Of a stretch of 64,000 nucleotides of DNA, positions 34,688-43,493 are shown piece by piece. The DNA comes from Paraburkholderia sp. DHOC27 (GTDB lineage Bacteria > Pseudomonadota > Gammaproteobacteria > Burkholderiales > Burkholderiaceae). The first letter of the stretch is position 1; each line of letters begins with the position of its first letter. The notes beneath the pieces were generated by a model. It was not told where the DNA came from. It ran no database searches and saw only the letters and a program-made list of their open reading frames with translations. Both the position numbers and the translations under genes were made by a program. The stretch lies in NCBI RefSeq assembly GCF_003429005.1, contig NZ_QVQV01000008.1, positions 372,001 to 436,000 on the forward strand, in the 5' to 3' direction.

Positions 34688-35485
34688 TCAACGAGGCTCG
34701 CGGCACAAACTTGCGACGCGCCCGTGCTGCACGAATCCCAACGATTCGTAGATCCGTCCCGCGTGGTACGACTCGTCTGCCACCATCACGAGTTGCTTCG
34801 CGCGGCCTTCCGTGCGTCTGATCACTTCGCTCAGCAAGGTCTTGCAGATGCCGCGGTTGCGATGCTGCTCCGCGGTGATGACCGACTGGAAACGCCCCAT
34901 ACCCCCGAGAAAAAACAGCCCCAGACTGCCCACCTGCTCGCCGTCGATAAACGCACCCCACCACTGTCCCAGTCCGCGCGTAATCAGCGCCCGATACGCG
35001 CGCTGCTTGTGCGCCATGTAACGCTGCGTCGTCGGGTCCGCCGGATCGGGCATAACCGCGAGCTGCATCCTGTTCCAGTCGTCCCAATCCGTTTGCGTCG
35101 CCAGCGCCCGCACCTCGACCGCAGCATTCGTCGCCACCGGCCTGATCTCGCTGTCACGCGCCACCAGCACCTGACACACCGTAGCGTCGTAGCCTCGCTC
35201 GATAAAACCGTCGAGTTCCACCGTCACTTCCGCCGTTTCGGGCCATTCGAACGCGCGATGCGCGATCAACGGTGGCGTTCCCACCCAGCGCGCAAAGTCG
35301 ATCTCGAGCCGTTGCAGGTCGTCCGTCGTAGGCCGCGCCTGCAAAAACAACATGTTCCCGAAGAAATAATCCGGTGAATCGGGGGTACGTACCACGATAT
35401 AGTCATCGCGCCGCTCGACCTTGCCGGTTTCGGCATGCAGCAAAAGATCAGTGGCTATACCGAGGTTATCGGCTAGATTGGGCAT
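34688..35485 (-). CDS. GNAT-family N-acetyltransferase
   Basis: A 265-residue acetyltransferase with two GNAT-like halves. The C-terminal one is complete: acetyl-CoA motif A is FQSVITAEQHRNRGICKTLLSEVIRR near residues 205-228, followed by QLVMVADESYHAGRIYESLGFVQHGR. Position-specific binding of acetyl-CoA is therefore likely; the acceptor is unknown. It starts 4 bp after the response-regulator stop codon, so it is probably co-transcribed with the two-component system. Its own ribosome site is weak, consistent with coupling. Confidence 0.82.
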   Translation of the reverse strand: MPNLADNLGIATDLLLHAETGKVERRDDYIVVRTPDSPDYFFGNMLFLQARPTTDDLQRLEIDFARWVGTPPLIAHRAFEWPETAEVTVELDGFIERGYDATVCQVLVARDSEIRPVATNAAVEVRALATQTDWDDWNRMQLAVMPDPADPTTQRYMAHKQRAYRALITRGLGQWWGAFIDGEQVGSLGLFFLGGMGRFQSVITAEQHRNRGICKTLLSEVIRRTEGRAKQLVMVADESYHAGRIYESLGFVQHGRVASLCREPR

Positions 35486-35489
35486 TTTT

Positions 35490-36188
35490 TTAGGGTTCAG
35501 TTGAATCGTCTGCGGCCGGTTCCTGGCGCGCGCCCAGTATCACGGTCCAGCCGAGGCCGCGCACGTTGCGGATCACGCCCTGGCCGAATTTTTTGCGCAC
35601 GGAGTGGATCATCACGTCCACGGCGTTGCTCTCCACTTCCTTGCCCCAGCCATACAGCTTGTCTTCGATCTGGCTGCGCGAAAAGATCGTGCCGGGGTGC
35701 TCCAACAGCGCATGCATCAGCGCGAATTCACGCGCCGACAGCGCGCCCACCTTGTCGCCGAACTTGAGCGTGCGCTGGTCGAGGTCGAGGCAGATGGTGT
35801 CGTCGCCGAGGCGCGACACGGCGTAGCCGGCCTTGCGCCGCAGCACGGCTCGGATGCGCGCCAGCAGTTCGCCCACTTCGAAAGGCTTGAGCAGGTAATC
35901 GTCCGCGCCAATATCCAGCCCTTCGATACGCGAATCGAGGTCGTCGCGCGCGGTGAGGATCAGGACCGGCACCGCATTGCCACCGGCCCGCGCGGAGCGC
36001 AGCAATTCGACGCCGGAGAGACCTGGCAAGCCGAGATCCAGCAACACCACGGTGTAGTTCACTGCGTCCATCGCTTCGCGTCCGGCAAGCCCGTCGCGCA
36101 CCCAATCCACGGCGTAGCTCGCGTCTTTCAGCGCGCGCATCAGGCTTTGACCGATCTGGAGATCGTCTTCGACCAACAGGACTCTCAT
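35490..36188 (-). CDS. OmpR/PhoB-family response regulator (QseB/PmrA-like)
   Basis: A 232-residue regulator. The receiver domain has acidic residues Glu7-Asp8-Asp9 and the phospho-acceptor Asp51 in VVLLDLGLPGLSG, with the conserved Lys in YLLKPFEVGEL. The C-terminal winged helix (about 125-225) includes FGDKVGALSAREFALMHALLEHPGTIFSRSQIEDKLYGWGKEVESNAVDVMIHSVRKKFG, typical of the QseB/PmrA branch. Its start overlaps the kinase stop codon by 4 bp. Such regulators bind direct repeats spaced by one helical turn, and two matching CTCATT pairs are present in this window. Confidence 0.93.
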   Translation of the reverse strand: MRVLLVEDDLQIGQSLMRALKDASYAVDWVRDGLAGREAMDAVNYTVVLLDLGLPGLSGVELLRSARAGGNAVPVLILTARDDLDSRIEGLDIGADDYLLKPFEVGELLARIRAVLRRKAGYAVSRLGDDTICLDLDQRTLKFGDKVGALSAREFALMHALLEHPGTIFSRSQIEDKLYGWGKEVESNAVDVMIHSVRKKFGQGVIRNVRGLGWTVILGARQEPAADDSTEP

Positions 36189-37606
36189 GCGTCTCTCCCA
36201 TGCAATTGATGGGACGCCGCCGTCCCTTGCGCGTGACTGCCGTTCTGCTGCTCTGCAACGCGGCGCGCCCTGGTAGCCGCCGCAACCCCCGCAGCCTGGG
36301 CCAACGGGAAGCTCACCGCCGCGACGATGCCGGTTTGGCCATCGTCGCGATTGCGAATGACCGCCTCTCCGCCGTATTTCCCCGTGATGGCCTTCACGAT
36401 GGACAGACCCAGCCCCGTGCCCTCCACATCCACGTTGGCCCGGAAAAAGCGGTCGAATACGCGCGGCAGGAGTTCGGGCGCAATGCCGGGCCCCGTGTCT
36501 CGCACCTCGACCCACAGCACGTTGCCTTCGGTACGCGCGCACAGGTCGATCGTGCCACCATCCGGCGTATAGCGCACGGCGTTGCTGACGAGGTTCTTCA
36601 CGGCAACCGCGACGTCGGCGCCCGGCGCCGCCACCTTGTCCGTGGACATCTCCTCTGCGCCGATATCAATGCCACGGGCCGCGGCGAGCGGCAAGACCTC
36701 GGAAACGGCCGCCACGACGATCGCCGCGACATCCGTTGCTTCGTTCGTGCTGCTCAGCACAGGCGCGTCGGCGCGCGCCAGCCGCAGCAGTTGCGAAATC
36801 AGCGCCCCGCTTCGGGCGATACCGCCGCGCAGTTCCTTAAAGCGCTCCTGATTGCTCGCCACGATATGCGGTTGCAGATTATCTGCCTGCAATTGCAGCG
36901 CGGTCAGCGGCGTGCGTAATTCGTGTGCGGCGTCGGCGATGAACTTCCGCTCGGCCTCCATGGATTGCGCCAGCCGCTCGATCATCCGGTTGATCGAGCC
37001 GACGAAGGGCAGCAGTTCGCTCGGCACACCGGCGACGGGCAACGGTTTGAGGTGCGAAGCGTCGATATCCTGCACCTCGTTACCGAGCTGATTCATCTTG
37101 CGCAGCGAACGCTGCACGATCAGCAGCACCGCGCCGAGCACGAGCGGCAATAGCACCAGCGTCGGCCACAACGTGGTCATGGCGGTTTCGCGCTCCAGTT
37201 CGTTGCGCACGGATGAACGTTGCGCCACCTGAATCAGGGTGCCCGGATCACGCAACGTATAGATGCGCCACTCCTCGCCGTTCACGTCTTCCGAACTGAA
37301 ACCGGCCGCGGCATCTTCCGGCAACTGCAACGCGGGGTCCGTCGAGCGCAGCGGCACTTCGGCGCCGGGCCGGTGGATCGTGATGACGATATCGCGCACC
37401 GGCTGCGAACCACGCTCGGGTGTCGCCGGAATGGAGCTGGCAAAGCCGTTGTGCATGCGCACGGCCACCTGTTCGAGCCGCAAGTCGAGCAGCGCACTCA
37501 TGCCCGCCCGGCACAACTGATACGAGCTGATGCCCTGAGCAATGGCGACCACGCTCACCAGAATGCCGAGCGCAATGACGAGGTTATTTCGCAGTGAAGA
37601 TTTCAT
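36185..37606 (-). CDS. Sensor histidine kinase (QseC/PmrB-like)
   Basis: A 473-residue inner-membrane kinase. Membrane segments at about 8-27 and 146-165 frame a periplasmic sensor of roughly 115 residues. A short HAMP-like linker leads to the dimerisation helix with phospho-acceptor His228 in FIADAAHELRTPLTALQLQ. The ATP-binding domain shows the N box NLVSNAVRYTPDGG, G1 DTGPGIAPE and G2 GTGLGLSIVK. It is the first gene of the operon and is partnered with the regulator through an ATGA overlap. The signal is not deducible. The ATG at 37606 is used; upstream GTG/ATG alternatives add no membrane features. Confidence 0.92.
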   Translation of the reverse strand: MKSSLRNNLVIALGILVSVVAIAQGISSYQLCRAGMSALLDLRLEQVAVRMHNGFASSIPATPERGSQPVRDIVITIHRPGAEVPLRSTDPALQLPEDAAAGFSSEDVNGEEWRIYTLRDPGTLIQVAQRSSVRNELERETAMTTLWPTLVLLPLVLGAVLLIVQRSLRKMNQLGNEVQDIDASHLKPLPVAGVPSELLPFVGSINRMIERLAQSMEAERKFIADAAHELRTPLTALQLQADNLQPHIVASNQERFKELRGGIARSGALISQLLRLARADAPVLSSTNEATDVAAIVVAAVSEVLPLAAARGIDIGAEEMSTDKVAAPGADVAVAVKNLVSNAVRYTPDGGTIDLCARTEGNVLWVEVRDTGPGIAPELLPRVFDRFFRANVDVEGTGLGLSIVKAITGKYGGEAVIRNRDDGQTGIVAAVSFPLAQAAGVAAATRARRVAEQQNGSHAQGTAASHQLHGRDA

Positions 37607-37749
37607 GTGACTTCGCAAAAGACAAACCGGCCACGCAATGGCCATTGTAGACACCCGCTCATATCGACCGCTCACCTCACCCGCTCACCTTACCCATCGC
37701 CCTGTGCGCAAACGCTGCCCACTTCGCGCCCTTGCCTGTGAGCGACACG

Positions 37750-37766
37750 CTCATTTTTAGCTCATT
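37750..37766. promoter_or_regulatory. CTCATT-N5-CTCATT direct repeat, candidate PmrA/QseB-type operator
   Basis: CTCATT at 37750 and again at 37761, an 11-bp period. It lies between the divergent kinase gene and the small gene at 37833. A -10-like GACCAT begins 10 bp after the second repeat, at the same spacing as TACTAT behind the matching pair at 40886-40902. Confidence 0.5.
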
Positions 37767-37832
37767 TTCGTCGGCGACCATGGGGTCACGCGCTGCGACG
37801 ACGCGCAAAACCGATTGAAAGGATGTCCAATT

Positions 37833-38021
37833 ATGTTTCCGTTCCTGAACCGTCCCGCTCACTCCGATGCCGCCCGCGCTCACGCCGCTGTGGGCGCCCC
37901 GGCCATCGAATCCGCTCTGGCAGATACGACGCTCGAACACGATGCGGCGGATGCAGCGCGGCCGGCCACGTATGACGAACTCATGCCCTATCTGATTCTC
38001 GCTATGGCCGGCGCGCACTGA
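37833..38021 (+). CDS. Small hypothetical protein upstream of the universal stress protein
   Basis: A 62-residue Ala-rich protein, MFPFLNRPAHSDAARAHAAVG..., ending in DELMPYLILAMAGAH, a short hydrophobic tail that could associate with membrane. AAAGGA precedes the ATG at 37833. It is followed 39 bp later by a UspA gene on the same strand and preceded by the CTCATT repeat, so it is probably the first gene of a stress-responsive pair. No family recognised. Confidence 0.6.
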   Translation: MFPFLNRPAHSDAARAHAAVGAPAIESALADTTLEHDAADAARPATYDELMPYLILAMAGAH

Positions 38022-38060
38022 CGCCCCGCGTGCTCACCTCCCGATCCAAGGAGTCACACC

Positions 38061-38543
38061 ATGTACAAGCATATTCTCGTCGCGGTTGGCAGCAATCCGG
38101 ACTTCACCACCTTGCAATCCGCCATCGACATGGCCCGCGACTGCGGGGCCCGTCTCACCGCGCTGCACGTAGTCGATGCCGCGCCGCACATCACCCTGAT
38201 GGCCGACCTCGAGGTGGGCGCCGCAATCGACGCCTTCGAAACCCAGGGCCGCGCCATCGTCGAGCAGTGCAGCCGTGCCCTGCGCCAGGCCGGTTGCGAC
38301 GGCGAGGCGCAGATGTGGGCCACCCCGCTGTGCGGCGCCTGCATTGGACACGCCGTCGCCGCCGCCGCGCGCGAACTCGACGCGGATCTCATCATGGTCA
38401 GCAGCGTGAACCCCGGCTGGCTGCGCATCTACGCTCAAAACGTGCCGAAAGACATCATGCGCTTCAGCACCCTCCCCGTGCTCGTGATGACCCGACCGTT
38501 CGAGGTGCCGCAGCAGTCGACCTTCGCCCATGCAGCAGCATGA
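38061..38543 (+). CDS. Universal stress protein, UspA family
   Basis: A 160-residue Rossmann-like protein. It begins YKHILVAVGSNPDFTTLQSAIDMARDCGARLTALHVVDA, and ends in the beta-strand pair ELDADLIMVSS...LPVLVMTRPF. The ATP-binding glycine pattern G-x2-G-x9-G(S/T) is not intact (VSSVNPGWLRIYAQNVPKDIMRFSTLPVLV), so a non-ATP-binding subtype is likely. AAGGAG stands before the ATG. It is probably co-transcribed with the small gene before it. Confidence 0.9.
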   Translation: MYKHILVAVGSNPDFTTLQSAIDMARDCGARLTALHVVDAAPHITLMADLEVGAAIDAFETQGRAIVEQCSRALRQAGCDGEAQMWATPLCGACIGHAVAAAARELDADLIMVSSVNPGWLRIYAQNVPKDIMRFSTLPVLVMTRPFEVPQQSTFAHAAA

Positions 38544-38605
38544 ATCACACGTCAATACCTGAAGCCAGGGCCGAACGCAGCGGCGCCAGCGCGCCGCGCT
38601 CCCCT

Positions 38606-39265
38606 TCAATGCAGATGCAATGAGTTGAGCAGTTCCGACAGTCCCAGCCACAAAATCTGCACGCCAATACAAAAGATCGCGAAGGCAAACAGCCGCATCG
38701 CGACCTGGGTGCCCGAGGTGCCGAGCAGCCGCGCGATATGACCGGCGAAGCGCACGCATACATAGATACTCACGCAGAGCACCGCCAGCGCGAGCCCGAC
38801 GCCAATAAAGTGCACGGGCTGGAGACCTTCACGCGGCGAACCCGTGCCGAGCGCGATCGCCACCGAAATCGCGCCGGGCCCCACCGTCACCGGCAAGGTC
38901 AGCGGATAAAAAATCTTGTTGCGCCACGACTCGTTGCGACTGGCCATTGAATCCGGGCCGGCCTCGCTGGCATCGTCGGACGACTGCAGCAGATTCCAGC
39001 CGGCCACGGCAATCACGATGCCGCCTGCCACGCGCAGCACCGGAATCGAAATGCCCAGAAACGACAGGAGATACGCGCCAATCGACAGGCACGCCAGCAG
39101 GATCACGAGGCTGTTGATCGCAATGCGCCGCGCCATCTCCGCACGTTCGGCGGGCGTGGCATGCGGCACGAGACTCAGAATGATGAACGCCGTGGCCGGC
39201 GGATTGATGATCGGAAAGAGCGAGGCGACGATCAGCAACACCGTCTTGGTCAATTCGTGAACCAT
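38606..39265 (-). CDS. MarC-family integral membrane protein
   Basis: A 219-residue inner-membrane protein with six hydrophobic helices. The family pattern is clear: LFPIINPPATAFIILSLVPHATPAERAEMARRIAINS at the start, FYPLTLPVTVGPGAISVAIALG in the middle and FAIFCIGVQILWLGLSELL at the end. The physiological role of MarC proteins is unresolved. It starts 21 bp after the esterase gene on the same strand and is probably co-transcribed with it. Confidence 0.88.
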   Translation of the reverse strand: MVHELTKTVLLIVASLFPIINPPATAFIILSLVPHATPAERAEMARRIAINSLVILLACLSIGAYLLSFLGISIPVLRVAGGIVIAVAGWNLLQSSDDASEAGPDSMASRNESWRNKIFYPLTLPVTVGPGAISVAIALGTGSPREGLQPVHFIGVGLALAVLCVSIYVCVRFAGHIARLLGTSGTQVAMRLFAFAIFCIGVQILWLGLSELLNSLHLH

Positions 39266-39286
39266 CGTTGCAATCCTGTTTGCGGG

Positions 39287-40390
39287 TCAGCGAAAGGGGC
39301 TGCGCTCAGCGTCGTGCCAGCGGGCGCGGATAAAGGCCGCCGCCTGGCCCAATGCCGCGCGCGCTTCCGGAACGAAGGGTGCGAAGCAATGCCAGGCATG
39401 CGGCAGGGCGTGCCATTCGGCGATTTCCACGTGGTTGCCTTGACGTTGCAGTTTAGCGGCAAGTTCACGGGCATCAAGACATAACGCTTCGGTATCGCTC
39501 GTCTGGATATGAATGGGCGGCAGATCGTGCAGCTTCGCGCGTGCCGGCGAGGCCAGCACGTCGAACGGCCGCACGTTGCGCAGATACATCTTCGCGGCGA
39601 CTTCCATCGCCGTGCGGTTCATCGACACCACATTGTGCTGGGCCCGCCAGATGGTCGTCAGGTCGGCCCACGGCGACAGCAGCACCGCACCGCCCGGCAA
39701 TGGCTCGCCGCTGTCGCGCAACGCCACCATTGCGGCCAGAGCGAGACCGGCTCCGGCGGAGTCGCCGGCCAGCACGATCGAAGCCGGCTCGATGCGCCGC
39801 GCCAGCAAGGTGCGGTAGGCATGCAGGGTCTCCTGCAGCGCAGCGGGAAAGGGATGCTCGGGGGCGAGGCTGTAGTCCAGCGCGAAGACGGCCGAACCGG
39901 ATGCGCGCGCCAGTTCGACGGTCACCGCGCGATGCGTCGCGGGCGAGCCGAAGTAGTACGCGCCGCCGTGCAGATACAGCACCACGGTTTCGGTGTGTGC
40001 GGCGGCGGCAGTCTCGGGACGCAGCCACTCGCCCTTCAGTTCGCGGTCGGCGTAGCGGCGCACCTGTGGGCAAAGCAGACGCGCGGCGATCCGGCCCGCC
40101 CGCGTGTATCGGTGCGCCCGCAGACGCAGCGCGTGCACGTCCGGCGCGGGACGGCGGCTCGAACCGAAATGCAGCGCCATCACGAGGGGAATCGCGCGGC
40201 GCAGCCAGGTGGCCTGCCAGCTTTCCGGACGCGCAGAGACCGTGGGGCTCAGGCTCAGGTGAAGCGGCGTGCTGGTTTGAAGATCCGGGGTATCCACGAT
40301 GCGCTGATCCAAAAAGAGTCGCCGGTGCAGGACGCAACGGCGACTCGGGTTTGCCATGCAGGTGCGGGCGATCTGCCGGCCTGCATCCAT
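39287..40390 (-). CDS. Alpha/beta hydrolase of the hormone-sensitive-lipase (HSL) group
   Basis: A 367-residue esterase/lipase. The oxyanion motif HGGAYYFGSP is at 141-150, the nucleophile elbow GDSAGAG puts Ser211 in place, and DYSLAPEHPFPAAL is typical of family IV. The acid and His of the triad are probably in the segment SDTEALCLDARELA and in ALPHAWHCF. The first 70 residues are Arg-rich and atypical; a later start such as the ATG near 40180 is possible, and no start has a good ribosome site. It is linked to marC downstream. Substrate unknown. Confidence 0.82.
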   Translation of the reverse strand: MDAGRQIARTCMANPSRRCVLHRRLFLDQRIVDTPDLQTSTPLHLSLSPTVSARPESWQATWLRRAIPLVMALHFGSSRRPAPDVHALRLRAHRYTRAGRIAARLLCPQVRRYADRELKGEWLRPETAAAAHTETVVLYLHGGAYYFGSPATHRAVTVELARASGSAVFALDYSLAPEHPFPAALQETLHAYRTLLARRIEPASIVLAGDSAGAGLALAAMVALRDSGEPLPGGAVLLSPWADLTTIWRAQHNVVSMNRTAMEVAAKMYLRNVRPFDVLASPARAKLHDLPPIHIQTSDTEALCLDARELAAKLQRQGNHVEIAEWHALPHAWHCFAPFVPEARAALGQAAAFIRARWHDAERSPFR

Positions 40391-40462
40391 TGATGTTAGG
40401 TATGCCTGGTAGTCTTAAGGCCGACCACAGGGGCGACCACAGCGGCAACCTCAGTGGCAACC

Positions 40463-40744
40463 TCAGCGGCGCCAGTAGCCGTAGCCATAACCGCCGTAAT
40501 AGCGCGGATAGACAGGAGGCCCGTAGTAGCCCACCACGGGCGCCGTGTAGACCGGCGGCGGAGGCGGCGCGTAGTACACAGGCGGAGGAGGCGCATAGAC
40601 CGGCAGCGCGGGCATGACCGGGTATGCGGGCGCGGCGACCACGGGAAAGCCAATCCCCACGCCAATCGACACATGCGCGCTGGCGCAGCGCACGAGTCCA
40701 ACGGCAAGCACCGCGGCCACCACGAGTTGAGGAATGATCTTCAT
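40463..40744 (-). CDS. Exported Pro/Tyr/Gly-rich small protein
   Basis: A 93-residue protein with a signal peptide (MKIIPQLVVAAVLAVGLVRCASA|HV). The mature part is almost entirely low complexity, rich in proline, tyrosine and glycine (VYAPPPPVYYAPPPPPVYTAP, then YYGGYGYGYWRR), which suggests an extended envelope-associated or surface role. AAGGAGAG precedes the ATG. It is divergent from the DUF3563 gene and shares with it the intergenic CTCATT repeat. Confidence 0.72.
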   Translation of the reverse strand: MKIIPQLVVAAVLAVGLVRCASAHVSIGVGIGFPVVAAPAYPVMPALPVYAPPPPVYYAPPPPPVYTAPVVGYYGPPVYPRYYGGYGYGYWRR

Positions 40745-40885
40745 GTCCTGCTCTCCTTATCGTTTGACGCTCGTCCGTTGACGTCGTCCCATGTCTGCAT
40801 GGTGAGCCAATAAAGTGAGCCAGGAATTAGCGCGTTGCCCCGGGCATCCGCGCGCGTTAGCTGACGTTTTGCGCGCGCTGGCGTG

Positions 40886-40902
40886 CTCATTTTCACCTCA
40901 TT
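40886..40902. promoter_or_regulatory. CTCATT-N5-CTCATT direct repeat, second candidate operator
   Basis: CTCATT at 40886 and 40897, with an 11-bp period identical to that at 37750-37766. A -10-like TACTAT starts at 40912. It is placed before the DUF3563 gene and in the divergent spacer with the Pro/Tyr-rich protein gene. Confidence 0.5.
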
Positions 40903-41032
40903 CTGGGTCCCTACTATCCGTTCCATCGACGAGCGGCGCTGGGTTGCACAACCGGAACTACCGCACGCCGCAACCCCTGCGACGAAGCGGAGATGGACTT
41001 CTCCACGCGCCGCTAAACGACTGGAGTTCGCC

Positions 41033-41218
41033 ATGTTTGCCAACCTTGCCAAGAAACTGAATGCGCTGCTCGTGACCACCGATGAGCGCGACCGCGACGC
41101 CTACCTGGCCTCGTCAGTGGATTTCGCCGACCTCGAACGCCGCATGGACTATCTGGAGATGAACCACCAGCCGTTCACCCTGTATTCCGCCGGCGTGCCG
41201 CATGACTGGCGCGATTGA
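41033..41218 (+). CDS. DUF3563 family small protein
   Basis: A 61-residue protein, MFANLAKKLNALLVTTDERDRDAYLASSVDFADLERRMDYLE..., which matches the DUF3563 pattern of Burkholderiales: an amphipathic N-terminal helix, then DAYLxxxxDxADLERRM. The function of the family is unknown. TGGAG stands before the ATG. The upstream region carries the CTCATT operator-like repeat and a TACTAT -10, so stress or envelope-sensing control is plausible. Confidence 0.85.
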   Translation: MFANLAKKLNALLVTTDERDRDAYLASSVDFADLERRMDYLEMNHQPFTLYSAGVPHDWRD

Positions 41219-41359
41219 GGTGCCTCATCCGGCTGAAGGAACCCGATGTTGCGGTGAACGGAAAGGACTTCCCATAAATTTCCACCATGGAAAGATTTCT
41301 TGACCGCGCCGCAGCATCGAATCAATGCCATTCCAACTTCTTATGGAACCCGTGACAGC

Positions 41360-41620
41360 ATGAACATGCCCGTTGATGAACGTCTGAATACGCTGAGCGA
41401 GATTGCCCACGAATGCCTCGGCATTGAGCCATTCGCGGCCGTCGATACGCGCTTGCGTGCGCACTATGTGGTGAGCGCGGAGAGTCTGGTTCGCGCGCTG
41501 GAAAGCGCCTATGACATTGGCCTGATTGCGGGCTATCGCCTGAACCGGGTTCATATCGTGCAGACGGCGCAAGAGCGACGCGCACTTGAGGCGGATGCCG
41601 ACACTGGCCTGTACGCGTGA
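41360..41620 (+). CDS. Small hypothetical protein (DUF6900-like)
   Basis: An 86-residue helical protein. The core LNTLSEIAHECLGIEPFAAVDTRLRAHYVVSAESLVRALESAYDIGLIAG resembles the helical DUF6900 pattern (EIAxExLGIExLxxR...ALExAYxxG), a weak match made from memory. It has no signal peptide. The ATG at 41360 is used; another ATG lies two codons later. It follows the DUF3563 gene by 141 bp, with a separate or shared promoter. Confidence 0.6.
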   Translation: MNMPVDERLNTLSEIAHECLGIEPFAAVDTRLRAHYVVSAESLVRALESAYDIGLIAGYRLNRVHIVQTAQERRALEADADTGLYA

Positions 41621-41724
41621 CTCGTCGCTCGTGACGTGCTGGACAACAGGTGGATCACCTAGAATGATGGGGTCGTGCCCGCCGTGATCTCTCCCCGCAT
41701 TTTGTTCAGCACAGGGTGCCCATC

Positions 41725-42861
41725 ATGAATGACGACCCGCAGACCGCCGCACGCGGAGAAGGCTCAACGGATTCCGTGGGTGATGCGCGCACGGTGATCG
41801 AGCGGCCCGTCACGGCGTTCGTCGGCTGGCTGGAACGGCTCGACCCCGGCACGCATCGCCGGGTCAAGGGCTTGCGCCTCGTGACGGCGTACGGCCTCGC
41901 GGCCGCGCTCGGCACCTTGCAGGACATCGCGCACAGCGTACCGAGCAGCGTTTCGCTCGGCACGCTGGCAGCCAACTTCGCGCTCTGGGCGAGCGTTTCC
42001 GAAGGCAAGACGACGCGCGCCGAGTCGAGCCGCGATCTCCTGCTGTTGTGTCTCGCAGCGGCCTTGGGCGCGGCACTCTTCGCCACGATCTCGGGATCGC
42101 TGCACTCGGTTGCACGAGGCGGCGCGGAACTCGTCCTCGTCAGCGGTGCGTTTGCGGTTGGTTATCTGAAGCGCTTTGGCACCCTCGGTGCCGGCATGGG
42201 CTCGCAGTTCTATATTGGCGAATTGCTGGCCTACGGCGCACACCTCGTCCCTTCCGATCTGGCAGCCATCGCTATCGCCGCCGCGATTGCTGCGTTGTCG
42301 TCCATCGTGCCGCGCGTACTGAGCGGACCCGCCGAGCGCCCGGCGACGCTCGCCGCGCTCGCGGCCGGGCCGATGCCCGAGCGCGGGCATCTGTCGCCCG
42401 AATTGAGCATGGGCTTGCAGGCAGCGGCGGGGGCACTAATCATCGTTATCCTAAACAACCGGATCGGTCTGCTGGAATCCGCCTGGGCCATCACCGCCTG
42501 TACCTATGTGGTGGCCGGCTCGGCAAGCGGCACGATACAGCGGGTGCGCCGGCGCATCATCGGTACGCTGGTGGGGGTGCCGCTCGGTCTCGTCTGCCTG
42601 CCGCTCGCGGAGCACGCGCCACTGCTGGTCTGGGCCTTCGCTGCCCTCGCCATGATCGTCTATGCAATGGCCTTGCCCGAACGTTACGATGTCGCCTGCG
42701 GCGCCTTTGCCTTCGCGTTGATCGTGACACTCGCGGTGTCCGGCGTGCACTCCATACCCGTGTTCGCCGCGCGTGCATGGGAAACGCTGCTAGGCGGCGC
42801 ACTCGGCCTGCTCGCCGCGATGTTTGTGTTTCCCATCCGGCTGCCCGAATCCCTCAAATAA
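41725..42861 (+). CDS. FUSC-like inner-membrane protein
   Basis: A 378-residue protein with two blocks of about five hydrophobic helices (residues 45-185 and 240-370). The second block contains GLLESAWAITACTYVVAGSASGTIQRVRRRIIGTLVGVPLGLVCLPL, the FUSC signature also seen in aromatic-acid and fusaric-acid exporters. It is shorter than the FUSC protein at 24486 and lacks the large soluble domains. AGGGTG stands before the ATG at 41725; a GTG three codons upstream is an alternative. A DUF296 gene follows 25 bp later, probably in one operon. Confidence 0.8.
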   Translation: MNDDPQTAARGEGSTDSVGDARTVIERPVTAFVGWLERLDPGTHRRVKGLRLVTAYGLAAALGTLQDIAHSVPSSVSLGTLAANFALWASVSEGKTTRAESSRDLLLLCLAAALGAALFATISGSLHSVARGGAELVLVSGAFAVGYLKRFGTLGAGMGSQFYIGELLAYGAHLVPSDLAAIAIAAAIAALSSIVPRVLSGPAERPATLAALAAGPMPERGHLSPELSMGLQAAAGALIIVILNNRIGLLESAWAITACTYVVAGSASGTIQRVRRRIIGTLVGVPLGLVCLPLAEHAPLLVWAFAALAMIVYAMALPERYDVACGAFAFALIVTLAVSGVHSIPVFAARAWETLLGGALGLLAAMFVFPIRLPESLK

Positions 42862-42886
42862 CCGCTCATCGCACCGGGAACCGCTC

Positions 42887-43294
42887 ATGCAAGCCCATCC
42901 TCTTCGTCTTGCGCCTGGCGACGATCTGCGCATCACGCTAACCGAAGCACTGCGTCAACTCGGACTCGATGCGGCGTTCGTGATACAGGGCATCGGCAGC
43001 CTCAGCGTCGCCCAACTGCGCTTCGCCGGAGCGGACGCGCCAACCGAATTGCGCGGCGACCTCGAAATACTGACGCTCGCGGGTTCGATCTCTCCCGATG
43101 GCGCGCATCTGCATATGTCGGTGTCCGACTCGCGCGGACAGGTGTTCGGCGGACACGTAGCGGCTGGGTGCATCGTGCGCACCACGGCGGAATTGCTGCT
43201 GGCCCTGCTTCCGGCGCATCGCTTTACGCGCGAGCACGATACTGCGACCGGCTTCATGGAACTCGTGATCCGCCATGCACCAGATCGGACCTGA
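42887..43294 (+). CDS. PPC/DUF296 domain protein
   Basis: A 135-residue protein made of one PPC (DUF296) domain: HPLRLAPGDDLRITLTEALRQLGLDAAFVIQGIGSLSVAQLRF, then EILTLAGSIS and GAHLHMSVSDSRGQVFGGHVAAGCIVRTTAELLLALL. In plants this domain occurs in AT-hook proteins; bacterial single-domain versions form trimers, and their role is unclear. The metal-binding His pattern HLHMSVSD and GGHV is present. It lies 25 bp downstream of the FUSC-like gene. Confidence 0.83.
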   Translation: MQAHPLRLAPGDDLRITLTEALRQLGLDAAFVIQGIGSLSVAQLRFAGADAPTELRGDLEILTLAGSISPDGAHLHMSVSDSRGQVFGGHVAAGCIVRTTAELLLALLPAHRFTREHDTATGFMELVIRHAPDRT

Positions 43295-43493
43295 TTCGCC
43301 ATCGAAACAGCGCATTCCGTTGCGAGGATGAACCCCGCAGAATTTTGGAGACCCGTACACTACGTGCGCGATCTTCGCTTGTGGCAAGCCGTTCTCCGCG
43401 TCCCTGGCCCGCGCTTTGCTCTCACGCTCGTTCGTACGAGCGCGCTTTGAGCACGTTTTTCAACCCGCATGAAATCACTCAGGCAGGCAGAGG

